This document shows positions 1-11,760 of a DNA stretch of 64,000 nucleotides, piece after piece. A program made the translations under genes and the position numbers. Position 1 is the first letter of the stretch; each line of letters opens with the position of its first letter. The notes under the pieces were generated by a model. That model saw only the letters and a list, made by a program, of their open reading frames with translations. It did no database searches and was not told where the DNA came from. This DNA is from Ypsolopha sequella (Eukaryota; Arthropoda; Insecta; Lepidoptera; Ypsolophidae): contig OW203986.1 in the NCBI GenBank assembly GCA_934047225.1, positions 18,603,221 through 18,667,220 on the forward strand. The letters run 5' to 3'.

Positions 1-731
1 TTATGAATAATTATAAATGGATTGTTGTCTCACGGATCTCTAAAATGTGAGGCTATAAACGTAAAAGGGCGAGAGCAGCTTAGCGCCGAAAGAACGCGCC
101 TTAATCTGGGAGACTTGGCAATACAATCATTTCTTACCGCATCTTGTTTTGTGAATAGGGGTGGACCCGGTTTTTGGATTAGGGGACTAAGAGTTAAGTT
201 GTAAGAGGTTTCGTCTAGGATTCCAACTTTTGCGGGTGCTGGATTAAGAAGGAAAACTGAATAAGACTCGTAAGTGTTCGTAGGTATTGCTACTCCATTA
301 CGTTATATTTTTATGTGATCGGGAAAAATCCACTGACCCACTTTTCAAAATATTACGATTGTAATAAGTGCTAAATGTGGGTCAGGGGGATTTCCGTTGG
401 TATGGTACAAATTAAACTCAACAAAAAGCAGCTCAGTACTAATCCTTAAGCCCTCCATTATACCGTTTTTTTTCTACAAAACCCTAAGGAGAGATATAAA
501 AATGTAAATTCAGTGGTCTTTTTCGACAATACACGTGCAAATTTGCGCAGCCTGAATAAATAAGTACCATGAAAACGATGCTGCGAAGAAATTTGAATAA
601 AAGTTGAAAGTTTATGGTAAATAACAATACTGAAGACTATTTTCTTGCAGAAAAACTAGAATATAGCTCGCAGTTTTGCACACGTAAAATTGATTTTTCG
701 TATCATTTGAGATTTGAGGGTTCCGTACCAG
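1..731. other. No gene recognised
   Basis: Short frames only, no splice-linked coding text, no clear repeats apart from the half hAT MITE that follows. Confidence 0.5.
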
Positions 732-836
732 TGGCGGGCCTAGAACTTTTAGCTTGAAAAGCAATGAAAATGTCAAGTTTGTTACGACTAGTCAAAAATA
801 TGAAAAATACCACTCTATAAAAACAAAACTTTGTTT
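732..836. repeat. Half copy of the 17705-type hAT MITE
   Basis: CAGTGGCGGGCCTAGAACTT, then GAAAAGCAATGAAAATGTCA, aligning to the left arm of 17705-17965 with scattered changes. The other arm is missing. Confidence 0.6.
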
Positions 837-839
837 GAG

Positions 840-1130
840 AATTTATTTATTTATTTTATTTATAACACTTTTTGCACATTTACACAAATAATTTAAAGAC
901 TTAAAAACAATTAAACATGGTGTACAAGGGTGGCACTTATTGCTAATAGCAATATCTTCCAGGTAACCCTTAGTAGCTAACAGAAAGATGAACAAAATTA
1001 CATGTGAAGGTGTAAATACTAATCAGAAAATAATAGGGACATCAAGATTAAAATATAATATTTATGTACCTAAATATCTAAGACATAAACTAACATATTA
1101 AAATACATGAACATACTGAAATAAATGAAT
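840..1130 (-). repeat. LINE 3' UTR-like sequence
   Basis: TTTATTTATTTATTTTATTT, then TTTTTGCACATTTACAC and CCTTAGTAGCTAACAG, the layout of lepidopteran LINE 3' ends in reverse. Similar text at 55286-55375 and 62652-62830. Confidence 0.4.
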
Positions 1131-1134
1131 ACAT

Positions 1135-1690
1135 ACCTATAAAATATACACATACATATATATGTCGCAGACCCAACTAACGCCGTCTATCGAGCCTAGT
1201 CGGAAACGTCAAGTAGTTTACTTGGGTATGGTCGATACAGCGATGGCAACACTAGTTTCCGGTTGTCTGACGTTTTTGAGGTTTCGTTTATCGGTGGAGT
1301 GCGGCCCGTCATCCATCATTCTATTAAAACGAAGTGGTTATATTGTCTTTGCATTCTATTCACAGAGTACATATTCTATTGGAGAACGCTGAGACGAACG
1401 GTCATGGCTTTGAGGGTGCGTCGCTGTATCGAACTTACCGCGTTTCTCGACCAAGTAATCCGAATCTATCCGTCTGATCGTTGGTTGTTTCCTGTTAATT
1501 TTTTTGCAACAGTGATAATAGACGTCTGTACTAAACAACCGAACTATTATTTTGAGGTTATTGCCATGTCTGACACACCTGACAACGAACCCTCCTTCCC
1601 GCCTTCGACATATAAATAACAAATAAACATACAAAAATTATAATAATATTGGATATTTGAGTTCTAAGATGGGTACACTGTTGAGAAAAA
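1135..1690. other. Unassigned, locally GC-richer stretch
   Basis: Overlapping short frames on both strands between 1162 and 1634. None matches a family I know, and no inverted ends were found. Confidence 0.4.
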
Positions 1691-2481
1691 TCGTTTCACT
1701 TATTTTTAAAGTGATTTGTATTTTTCAATGCCTGAATTGACACTGAATTGAATTGGTTCCAGAGTCTTGCAGCGTGTACCGTAAATGAGTCATTGTAAAA
1801 TCCTGTTCTGTTTTCTGGAATAGCTATCCTGTGACTATTGCAGGAGCGCATTTCAGGCCCGCGTTCATAAATAAATGTGAAACGTTCACGGAGGTAACTA
1901 GGAGCAGAGGTATTGCTTAACACACTATAGAAGAGAGAAAGAATGTGAGCATTTTTGCTAAGACGAATGGGGAGCCAATTTACCTGGGAACGGAATTGTG
2001 TTAGTGTTTATTGTGTTAGGGAATATGTGTATTTACGAAGAGAAAAAATTAATCGAATACATACATTTTGAAGTAATTCGAGTTTATTGAGAAGCTCCTC
2101 AGTGAGGTCCAAGAAACAAGAATTTGCGTAATCTAGAATGGGGAGAAGAAAAGACTGTGCTGGCATCATTTTGGTTTTGATTGGCAGAAAGCTCTGCATG
2201 CGTTTTAATGCGTGAAACGTACAGTACATTTTTCTGCTTAAAGATTCCACGTATGGAGCCCAAGACAGCGTTCTATCAAACGTTACTCCCAAGTTTTTCA
2301 CTGAGTCTGTGTAGGAGATTACTGAAGAATTAAATGTAAGCCTTGAAATTTTGTCTATGTCAATTTTAGACAGCAAACGTGAACTACCTATAATGATAGC
2401 CTGCGACTTACCGGGGTTCACAAGCAAGCCAAAATTGCTAACTTGGCTTTTCTCGGAATGTCGAAACTTTTGACGGCGCAA
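1690..2481 (-). pseudogene. CR1/Zenon-type LINE, reverse-transcriptase C-terminal fragment
   Basis: One frame from 2481 down to 1696 with a single TAA at 2010-2008. It reads GLLVNPGKSQAIIIGSS, NLGVTFDRTLSWAPYVESLS, FLPIKTKMMPAQSFLLPILD, NKLELLQNVCIRLIF, then NWLPIRLSKNAHILSLFYSV and SFTVHAARLWNQ. This block order is the thumb and C-terminal tail of CR1-clade (Zenon-like) non-LTR retrotransposons common in Lepidoptera. The 5' part is missing, as expected of truncated LINE insertions. Confidence 0.85.
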
Positions 2482-2656
2482 GTGTTACGTACATGAGACT
2501 TGGCATCATTTTTTACAGGAATGTTTTTGATGGGATCTCATTTCTTTTTGTGAGCACTTCCTCTTTTGTGGTTCCATTTCTTGTATGGTGCTGGTTTCAG
2601 ATCAAGCTTACCTACAGTCAGAAACAAATTTAAAAGCACAAATATTTTAAAAAATT

Positions 2657-2731
2657 CCTCAAGCCATGATTTGAACCTGCGACCTCCTGCTTACATGACA
2701 GGCGCGCTACCGACTGCGCTACCGAGGTTCG
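2657..2731 (-). pseudogene. tRNA-Met-like pseudogene or SINE head
   Basis: The minus strand reads TAGCGCAGTCGGTAGCGCG, CTGTCATGTAAGCAG (CAT in the anticodon position) and GGTCGCAGGTTCAAATC. The D-arm text is that of eukaryotic elongator tRNA-Met, but the T stem and acceptor are damaged. Confidence 0.5.
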
Positions 2732-2779
2732 TATCTGGAACGACGAATTTTTCCACCATACCTGTATATCGAATTTAAT

Positions 2780-3885
2780 TGTTCTGTTTCTATTCATTAG
2801 AAAAAGGCGGGTTTTTCACAATCCGGCTGCGAAACCGCTTTTAAATTATTCTTGCAGTTACTACACAACCAAGACGAATGAACCAACCAATAATCGCCTC
2901 TATAAAATGATAATAAAGCTCTCACCACTTTTAATCGCGTGCGACGCCACAAGTTGCAAGTGCAAGGAGTGCGACCATCGTGTCCCGCTCCTCGTACTTG
3001 TGATTCTACTAAGTTGCGACGCGTGTAATTAAACCTTATACTACGGGTGCTGGTAACGTTGTGAGCAGATACGTAGCATATTGGTAGAAAATATGCCACA
3101 CGATTTATTACGATTTTATTTATTACGATATATTATGATTTTAGACTTTTTCCTTTCGTTTCTCCCTAAATACTAACTACATTGGAATTGTGATAATCGG
3201 CGAGTATGTGAAAAAATCGCTAAATTTTGATAGCAGATAAGTTCTATATTATCTTAATCAGAAACTAGCAATTTCAGGATTTAGTGATTTTTGTTAACCA
3301 ACAATCTCTAACATAATTTTCAGGTTTATGCTTGCATTTGCAACAAAGATATACTTATATAGAATATATAGATGGAAAGTGCACGAGTTCCCAAAGGTTT
3401 CCCGGTGGCGGCCGTTTGCGCTCAACTTGGCGGGGCCACTGCCGTGACCCCTGATAAGTTCTTACCTATAAGGATGTTACTGAAGTCATAATACAAACTA
3501 ACAATGGCAATGATATGTACCTCATCATTTATTTTTTCAGAAAAATTCACAAATTCAAATTCACATACATTCCATACAAAAATTGTTTGTTTGATTCCAA
3601 CGTTTAGATAAGACCTATTGTGACTGATGGATATTTAGCATATCGTGAGAAAGTTAGTTCTGTCTGTGTAGCAATCTGTTTATTTTGAGTTTTTTGGAAT
3701 CAATAAATGTATTTGTATAAGTATAAAAGTTTTAGCATCACAAAGAAAGCTCTCGTTCATAAAATATAAACTTCGGATTGAATCTTTACTTCTTATTTAG
3801 GTCAGGCCTCTGACTTACATTAAGAAAAGTATGTTCAAGTTTGTAGCTTTAAATACTATTTTACAGGATTTATAGATGACAAGGG
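2780..3885. other. No gene recognised
   Basis: AT-rich except 3400-3450 (CCCGGTGGCGGCCGTTTGCG). Nothing else supportable. Confidence 0.4.
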
Positions 3886-3892
3886 ACGAAAC

Positions 3893-4361
3893 TAGTGATG
3901 CAACGAATACGAATATTCGTTTTCGCAGAATACTTTCATGACATTCGTAAAAAATAAATTCCTAGAAATGCCATGCAAGATGTTGCAATGCGAGTTGACA
4001 AAGATACAAATATTAATTCATAAAATCATAAAATTTTCTTATCTTTTATTTTTTAATATTTTATTGTAGAGACTAGTAAGTTAGCAACAGCGGGTAATAT
4101 ACTATTATAATCTGCAAATGTTATGTAACTGAAATAAAAATTTATCTTTAATTACTTAATTTTGATTATTTAATACATTTTTAATATTGATATTCCTTAG
4201 CATGTTTTATTTCCTTTGACCTTCTTTGACTAATAATTACGTGCAGCTATAATAAAATCAGGTATTCGTATTCGTCGAATAGTTTGGTGTCATTTGGTCA
4301 ATTGGTAATGGTCAATTGTTGTTCGTAAGTATTCGTAAAAGTAGTATCCGTTGCATCACTA
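3893..4361. mobile_element. hAT-type non-autonomous element, 469 bp
   Basis: Inverted ends TAGTGATGCAACG / C(A)GTTGCATCACTA-like, flanked by 8-bp duplications GACGAAAC (3885-3892) and AACGAAAC (4362-4369) that match at 7 of 8 bases. The interior is AT-rich with no transposase. Confidence 0.8.
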
Positions 4362-4909
4362 AACGAAACCCTGAAGAGTGCTTAGTGAAAACGAACGCCT
4401 TCCGTAGCGTGCAACCAAAGTGCTTGCCTGACCGAATTCGAGGATACCTACCTCCGTCCTCCATTTACAACGAATTGCACTTTTTATTTCGTTACATTTT
4501 GTTTTATTATGGTAATAACACGAAGGGTCGTGAATAATGTGTCTTGTGTTTTTCTTTTCTCGGATCTAAAGCAAATAACAATAAGTAATAAGGATCTCAA
4601 ACAATCTTACAAAAACACTCCGATGTTCCTTTAAAACACGATTTTTCTTAGCTGAATGAGTAACATTTCTTTACAGTTTTGATCTACTTTTTCAGCTTAA
4701 AGATAGAGCTGTAAAGCAACGAAAATGAGTGATGAGTCAGCGTTTCTTGAAAATTCTTCATTCAAATAAGGTCGTTCATCATTTCCGTTGAATTTAATAG
4801 TTATAAGCAGGTCTGGTCCGAGCGGAAATCTATTTGGAAAGTTGGCAAACGGCCAGGTCGCGGCCATCTTAATAAGGCTTTATTCAGATTCAGATTAAGA
4901 ACATACTCA

Positions 4910-4960
4910 TTGTCCGCCTTTTTGGTCTAGTAGTTCAAAAGTCTCCACTACATAGGACTT
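4910..4960 (+). pseudogene. tRNA-like 5' half
   Basis: TGTCCGCCTTTTTGGTCTAG followed by TAGTTCAAAAGTC resembles the acceptor and D-arm of a tRNA or tRNA-derived SINE head. It ends at the inverted-repeat element. The 3' half is at 5721-5759, whose GGGACA end pairs with the initial TGTCC. Confidence 0.5.
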
Positions 4961-4961
4961 C

Positions 4962-5709
4962 AAGTTCGTGCTGAGGACGGTCGTGTGTAGCCCAGTATAC
5001 TGTGCCTGTGGGGCGGAGACGAAGGCAGGGACGAGGCTGTGAAAGTCACAGAAGATGTCACAGGGTTGCGGGCGGTGTCTGCGGGGAGGACGCGGGCACA
5101 CCGTGTGCCGCCAGGCAGGCATCTGCAAGCATCAGCAGTCCAGCGTTGCCAGATCGTTCCTTTTGGAACATTTTGCTTTCTATTTCACGGTCATGCGTTC
5201 CCTTCTTTCGTGCGTTCTTTTCGCTTCTTTTTGGTACTCGCGTTTTGTAATTTTTCTAACGCAGTCAGTTGATTGAAAACAGTGACAGCAGGCAGGGCAG
5301 GCAGCATGAATTTTGGTTGGCAATATTCATTGTGCAGATATAATTTCCCCACTTTTTGAAAAATCTTTAAAGCTGGTATCCCAAAGTAGACTATGGGGAT
5401 GAGCAATTTTGCCGCTTGCATGACATTCTAACTTAACTTACTACAGTTTTACTCCAAACATAAGATCAATCGGCAGTTTTCGTTTGCATAGAAAAGTGCG
5501 CTTCAGTTTTCAAATGATAGCCGAATGTGTAAACACCAAACAATTTATTTGCAAATTGAAATGGCATAGTATTGCTTGTTATGGTTACCAAATAAATCAA
5601 AAGATATATCTCAACGAAATCCTTCCGTGTGTAGCGTGCGTTATAGCGACGCGCTTGCACTTCGTCCCTGCCTTCTTCTAAGCCCCGCAGGCGTCCTCAG
5701 CACGAAGTT
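4962..5709. mobile_element. Inverted-repeat element inserted in a tRNA-like sequence
   Basis: Ends 4962-4978 and 5693-5709 are inverted (AAGTTCGTGCTGAGGAC, 16 of 17). A second paired block lies inside (GAAGGCAGGGACGA at about 5021 against its complement near 5660). No transposase is recognisable. No clear target duplication was seen. Confidence 0.6.
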
Positions 5710-5720
5710 GTATACCTATA

Positions 5721-5759
5721 AATAATCTAAAGGTCACGGGTTCAAATCCCGTAGGGACA
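5721..5759 (+). pseudogene. tRNA-like 3' half (variable region, T-arm, acceptor)
   Basis: TAATCTAAAGGTC, then a T-arm ACGGG-TTCAAAT-CCCGT and AGGGACA. The T stem is perfect. See the 5' half at 4910-4960. Confidence 0.6.
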
Positions 5760-5764
5760 CATTT

Positions 5765-6385
5765 GTGTTCAGTCTACGTGTATTAAATTCTACGCTTAAA
5801 ATGTGTGTTATATTTCTTATTTAAGATAATATTTATTATTTGGTATTATGTCAGGGTCGAATCTTCCATATAAAATTTGTGTTTACTACTCTTTTTCCAC
5901 AGCTTTTGTAAATAATCCAGGTTTAAGAATAAATCCATGAAACAAGAGCATTAATCATTAGGTGGTATGTTTATTCTGTCAGCTATGCCATATAATAAAA
6001 TATTAGTATTTACTTCCACTTATAATATTGAATGAAGACATTATTATAAGTCAGTTGGATGTCAAAGGTACAATAAAACAAGTACAGGCCCACAAAGTTA
6101 TCTGACCCGGTGACGGCGTCGCTAGAGTCGAACCCAGTGTTGCCGTCAATTGAAAGTTGGCGATTTTTAGGGTACAATTAGTTCGGTCCGGTTCGGTTCC
6201 TTAAAAAACTAGATTAACGTTGATAAAAATATTATGTAGTGGAGACTTTTCAAGAAAAATATGTAAATACATATTAAATAAACCACCTGTAAGGAAATCT
6301 TAAAAGGAAGTGTTTTAAGGAAATCTTTATAGGAAGTTCGAAGTTTTTAAGCATGAATAAAAAATTTAACACAAAAAAATTACCA
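5765..6385. other. No gene recognised
   Basis: AT-rich, with a short GC-richer patch near 6110-6150. No frames or inverted ends seen. Confidence 0.4.
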
Positions 6386-6386
6386 A

Positions 6387-6715
6387 TTATATTTTAATAT
6401 TATAATTGTGATCAAGTAAACAATTTAATGGTTTAATTCCAGATATTCCCGAACCCGAATCACCTGTTTTATCATCCTCAGAATCGCTACTTTCACTTTC
6501 ACTGTCATTGTTCAAAGTAATGATGAACGGTTCATCTAAATAACCATCTTTATCTATACTATTATATTCGTTTTCAATTTTTTTCACATGTCCGCAATAC
6601 TTTTGCCATTCTTCTACCGATATTGCATTAAATCCATTTGAGATTAATTGCGGCATTTCTGAATCGCTTTTTCCAATATTGTGGTCGGCAACATTCACAG
6701 AGTGACATATTCAAG
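6387..6715 (-). pseudogene. Transposase-tail-like frame with acidic end
   Basis: 103 codons: VEEWQKYCGHVKKIENEYNS, then LDEPFIITLNNDSESESSDS and further Asp/Glu/Ser. A 'W..(C/H)HV..IE.EY' helix followed by an acidic serine-rich end is a pattern I associate with C-termini of DDE-type transposase-derived insect proteins. No DDE core is seen next to it. Alternatives are a terminal exon of an unknown gene. Confidence 0.35.
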
Positions 6716-7109
6716 ATGGCGACCTTAGTTCCTGTTTTCGCCACCGGTTCAGATAAGTTTGTAGCGCGGTAAGTAAATGATCGAAAAGTATACTCATCTT
6801 TTAATATTCCGGCAGTTTTCCCTATGACATAATCGTAGAAATTCTAATCCGTTCGATAATCGTTTCAAAAGCAAATGTGTATCACTCGGAACACTGAATT
6901 ATATTTTAATCACCGGTAATATTACTTTACTCTTTGATCACCATCTATTCTCTGACCCGATTTCGTCACAGAACACTTTTTACGATTTCGTTCTGCCCTC
7001 AGAATAAGGAATTTATTCTGAGGTTCTGCCATCGCCACACCCCACGAGTCGAAGAACAACTTCACCACGCGGAGTGTCATGACACTTCTTTATTTTATTA
7101 ATTTATTAA

Positions 7110-7270
7110 AGTCGATTCTGAAGGCTTTAATTTTAGTTTTAGTGCTGTCAGAACTTGAATTTTTCCAAAGTAATTTAGCTTCTGTTCTTAACACTTATGA
7201 ATTATTTTACAATGATGAAAATTTAGTTCTGACAACACTAAAACTAAAATTAAAGCCTTCAGAATCGGCT
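7110..7270. mobile_element. Palindromic MITE family 2, intact copy
   Basis: AGTCGATTCTGAAGGC...GCCTTCAGAATCGGCT with long AT-rich arms (TTTAATTTTAGTTTTAGTG). About 160 bp. Other copies: 16084-16544, 28574-28733, and half copies near 46790-46853 and 54020-54093. Confidence 0.85.
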
Positions 7271-8040
7271 ACATTGAAAGGAATCATTATAATATTTACA
7301 CATCACAATTCAGATTATAATTTATTGTGTAAGACCAGCAATGGTAACATAATTATTTGATTTTATTCGTATTGAAACACTGAAACAAATATGGCTAATC
7401 AAGTTAAAATTATGCTTGATTGAAAAAAATATGACTAAATCATTTAAGAAAATATCAGAAATAATTAATGATGGTTTATTGTCACAATAAAGCTAAAATG
7501 ATTGCACTTTCATCAAATCGACAATGTTCAGTTTTATTAATTTACTTTATTACTTTCGGGAACATAGTGAGTTCTATTAATCACTTCATTGGATCTATTA
7601 AGTTGCTTTATCAACGTTACTCTTCTCAAAAAATTGATGTAATAAAGTTACTTATTAATTTACATAATGAAGCCTATTTCATTTAATAACCAAATAGTTA
7701 TAAAATGATCAACATCTTATTTAATTTAATAGATAGGTAATAGTTTTAAACATACGTGAACATAGATCTTATCAAGTAGGTTAATGGCTCTAAATACTTT
7801 TATGTCACATTCTAATAAGTTAACTAATATTCCTGCATCGCGATATCAAAGTTTTTCTGCTTTGTTAGTATAAGTATCAGTGGGGTGTATGCGAAAGTAT
7901 ACAGACTCAAAATCGGTTTAGCAGTACTTTCTTCTACATCACGTCGTGTCACAAGTAAGAGCGTACATGCAATCAGGCTAAATATATAAATGACAGGTAA
8001 GACAATCAATATATGTCACGTGTCATTCTAGATACAAATA

Positions 8041-9344
8041 CGAGGGGCATGCCAAAAGAAGTTAGATACTCTTTACTCCTTTGGTTGACACTGGCAAGTT
8101 ATACATCACCTTATAGGCTGGTTGTTTGTTGATACATCTGAAAATAGAACGCACATCATTTCTTTTTTTTTTATTTGGTTGAGCATCATTTTTCCGAGAA
8201 TCTGGCGGGAATTCGCTTGCAGCAATGGAGCTCAGTCGAAGTGATTGTCGCGCTATGATTTATTATGACTATAAAAAAGTTTTAAGCCTCAAGAATGTTT
8301 TGAACTTTTGGCTACTACTTTTGGTGAGTCTGGTTGCTCACGAACAACAGTATTTAATTGGTTTGCTGAATTTAAAAGAGGACGGGGATGTCTCAAAGAT
8401 GAAGCGAAGACAGGTCGGCTGCCAACCGCGGTCACAGAAGAAAACGTTCGTGCAGTCGAAAAACTTCTTCGCGAAAACCAACGAATTATGTATGTAGAGC
8501 TGGAGCGAGAACAGGGAATTGGATCAGCAGCAATGCAAACCATAATTCACGACCACCTTTCTCTCCGTAAGTGTTATTTGAGATGGGTGCCGCACAAACT
8601 TACCGATGAGCAGAAAGACCGTCGGTTGGATTGGTGCCTATTCATGATAGATAAATTCGACGGTGGCGAGAAAAAAAATGTGTATGATATACTGACTGGT
8701 GATGTAACATGGCTTTATAACTATGATCCCGAAACAAAGTGACATTCGACTGTATGGTGCTTTGATGAGCCAACTCCAACGAAATGTCGCCGTGCACGAA
8801 GCACACAGAAACAAATGGTCGTCTCGTTTTTCAGCAAAACGGATCATATTGCTACTGTAGTGCTAGAGAATCAAAGAACGATGAACTCCGAATGGTATGT
8901 GACAGTTTGTGCTCCAACAGTAATATCAGCTTGGTGTGACAAGCGACCGAAGTCAGGAATCCGACGCCTTCTCAGGCACCACGACAATGCGGCGTCGCAC
9001 ACGTCTGCCAAAACACTTGACTTTTTCGACTCTAAAAATGCGTCAATCCTCCCTCACTCATCATATTCCCCTGACCTAGCACCTTGTTATTTTACCTGTT
9101 TCCAAAAATCAAAGAAAAACTAAAGGGGAAGAAGTTTGAAAGCAAAGAAGATGCACTGGCTGCCTATATTTTAGAGATTTCTGAGGTGTCTAAAGAAGAG
9201 TGGTCATTGGTATTTTCCAATTAGTTCAGACGTATGGAAAAGTGTATACGTGCTCAGGGTGAATACTTCGAAAAGATCGATACTTGTAATAAAGAATAAA
9301 TTTTATAATTTTTGAGTATCTAATTTCTTTTGGCATGCCCCTCG
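8041..9344 (+). mobile_element. mariner transposon, 1304 bp, full length but dead
   Basis: Terminal inverted repeats of about 31 bp, beginning CGAGGGGCATGCCAAAAGAA, match at 30 of 31 positions. They are flanked by a TA duplication at 8039-8040 and 9345-9346. Length and TIR size fit the mariner family. The ends are far better preserved than the coding region. Confidence 0.95.
8225..9299 (+). pseudogene. mariner transposase pseudogene (DD34D)
   Basis: Starts MELSRSDCRAMIYYDYKK. The frame shifts near 8294, where one base is missing before ECFELL-type sequence. It continues CSRTTVFNWFAEFKRGRG (helix-turn-helix and GRP-like region) to TGDVTW (first Asp, 8701). A TGA at 8740-8742 interrupts the frame after DPETK. 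The second Asp is in HHDNAASHTS (8983). The third catalytic position, SPDLAPC[D]F, is Tyr (TAT at 9088-9090). A further one-base deletion follows near 9093 and a TAG lies at 9222-9224. The spacing of the second and third positions is 34 residues, giving DD34D. It cannot encode active transposase. Confidence 0.95.
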
Positions 9345-9834
9345 TATAATAATCAAATATCAAATCAAAATCGTTTGATTATCTACCAAAAATAGCTTAA
9401 CCTAAATTTTTTACTTGAAAAAAAGACAATTTAATAATATAAAATTATAATATCTATCAAGTCACTTGATTAAAGTTATCAATCTTTTATTATTATGTAC
9501 AAAGCTGAGGCTATCACTATAATAATCAGACTTGATTAAATTGACAACTACTTGTTTGAATCTACTAAGACTACTTGTTACACTTCTTAATCAAGATGAC
9601 TTTATTGCCGGAATTATAATACTTTATGTGCTCGTATATAAATAAGTAACTTGATGGTCATAAACATTTTTATAATATGTTTTTTTTTTCAGTCAAGGGA
9701 GATATTCAGCTTTCACACAACGTCTTTGTTTAGTAACTACTTCAACTCAAATACATGTCTGATCGCTGAAAACTAGCGAAATAATTTTGATTACTTTTAA
9801 AGGAACATATTTATAAACCTTGAATACTATAAGA

Positions 9835-10195
9835 GGTTACAGGTGGTAGAGCTGATGCTGGGCTCGACTGTGGAGGTACCACCATCTTACTTGGAGACCC
9901 CCTCGAAGTAATTCGGGGGAGAGTAAGAGGACAGCTCACAGGCAAAAACCAGGAGGCCCACCATGCCTGGGACCGATGGATGGCGGTATATCCATCCCTA
10001 ATAGCCGGGCTTTATATCGCATATAGGCTGGTGACAGGCAGCGGCGTCACTGTTGCGAGGGTTCCGGCACCGCGCTCACTAACCCGCCTGCCCAGCGTGT
10101 GTGAGTATGGGCAATTCTTCCAATATGACCGCCGAGAGTGGCAAAGTCCTGGAAAGGCTTATGTCCAGCAGTGGACGAACTAGGCTGATGGATGG
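9835..10195 (+). repeat. RTE-type LINE/SINE 3' end
   Basis: Degraded coding-like text (LGDPLEVIRGRVRGQ near the start; REWQSPGKAYVQQW at the end) runs into CTTATGTCCAGCAGTGGACG and then ATGGATGGATGA. The motif and the GATGG-type tail are a very common retroposon 3' end in lepidopteran DNA. The block 10020-10115 recurs at 47640-47760. Confidence 0.65.
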
Positions 10196-10778
10196 ATGAA
10201 TGGACTATAAGAGCCAACTTTACATAAATAAATATGGGTATAACACGTGCTTCGGAAGCTGTGAGTTCATATTTGTGCCCAAAGTACAGCGAATAAGACC
10301 CACCACCTGATGGACATAATAACCGTGTCGGTGCAACGTGGGTATGTGAGTGTAGGCTTTGATTTGCCGTTCCATGCTCAGAAATACCTTTATCAACAAG
10401 GGGCATATGTTGTGACAATCTATACATACTCGTAGGTAGTATACATTGGCGTAAGAATATAAAAGTTTATGAAAACATGTATTTTGACCAAGTAAGCGAT
10501 AAGGCGAAGTGAGCGTATGGAAATCCTACATTTTCAGAAATAAATACAGAACTGAGAAACACTTTTTTTTCGAAGTCATGAGAAATCTGTTGACAATCTT
10601 TAAAATATGATATAAAATTTAAAATAACTTGAAAAAAAAATTCGAGACTTCTGATTATTTATCACATTTTGTGTCTGTTATGTGGATCGTATCGTCAGGA
10701 AACTTAATTGATACCTACTTATATTTTTTGGATAATTGTTCATCTTTTGACTACAAGATATTTTTTAAAAAAAGGAAG

Positions 10779-11283
10779 TTTTTAAGGTTCCATAGTACAA
10801 AAGGAACCTTTATGGTGAGACTCCGTTGTCCGTCCGTCCGTCCGTATGTAACTTTAGCACTGTTAAAGATAAAGACTTGAAATTTTGCACAAAAATAGCA
10901 TTAGCCTGCCACGTTGTAAAAAAAAATTTGATTTGATAGCGATTTAAAAAAGTTGATCGCAAATGAGAAATATAAAAAAAAAAGTAAAATAAATAACTAA
11001 ACATTTTATAAAAATACAATATAGGTATCAAATTGTAGGTATTAAAGAGCTGATAGAAAAAATATATAGTTTGGTTATATTTGCTTGCATCTATTCCGAG
11101 GAAACCGCAAAAAAATGTATGTCGCCCCCTATCTCCAAATCTGGTGGACCGAAAAATAAGAAAAAAATCATGGTAATATTAGCGGTTGAGAAATTCACGA
11201 AAACAAAATCGCAAAATTAAATTTTTCATCCACGATACGGAACCCTAGGTACGCGAGTCTGACTCGTACTTGACCGGTTTTTT
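10779..11283 (-). repeat. Dispersed repeat family 1, reverse copy
   Basis: Reverse of the full copy at 55917: starts AAGGTTCCATAGTAC and CCGTTGTCCGTCCGTCCG, ends CGGAACCCTAGGTACGCGAG and GACTCGTACTTGACCGGTT. Contains a (GTCC)n run. Confidence 0.8.
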
Positions 11284-11504
11284 ATTATGTTACTCAGATT
11301 ATCGATTACGTTTAACTTCATAAAACTCATTGTCTATCTTGCTCACACGTGCTCGACTCTACCTCTAGATAAGTTCGCCCTACACTTTCACAGCTCGTTT
11401 CCCAATGCCCACTCCATGTCTTCATAACGATTGTTGGCTTCTGAAATAACGCCGAACATCAAGGACATAAACGGCAATATATAATGTATCTACTCCCATT
11501 ACAA

Positions 11505-11760
11505 CATGGTAATTACAACATCAAAAGGGGTTTTATGATCTATGTTCAAAGTTCTATAAGTATCTACATTGTTTGCCCTATGTTATAATATTACATATTA
11601 CATTATTAATATTACGTTATAACACCGCAATTCTGCGCTGTGATTGATCAGATTTATTATAACAACGCTAGAGAACCAATCACAAGCGATACGTCTGTCT
11701 TGATTTTTCAAGCCACGCCTTCCTTACTCGTTATCGCTTCTGATTGGTCTCAGGTATGTA
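11505..11760. repeat. Dispersed repeat family 9, copy 1
   Basis: TTATAACACCGCAATTCTGC, AATCACAAGCGATACG and AAGCCACGCCTTCCTTACTC. The reverse complement occurs at 35893-36110. Confidence 0.7.

Noticed and set aside
1162..1634. Overlapping frames on both strands
   Set aside because: No frame continues through plausible splice sites and none matches a family I know; left as unassigned sequence.
5002..5276. Overlapping frames on both strands at 4907-5276
   Set aside because: Arg/Gly/Ala-rich text from the GC-rich arm of the inverted-repeat element at 4962-5709, not a gene.
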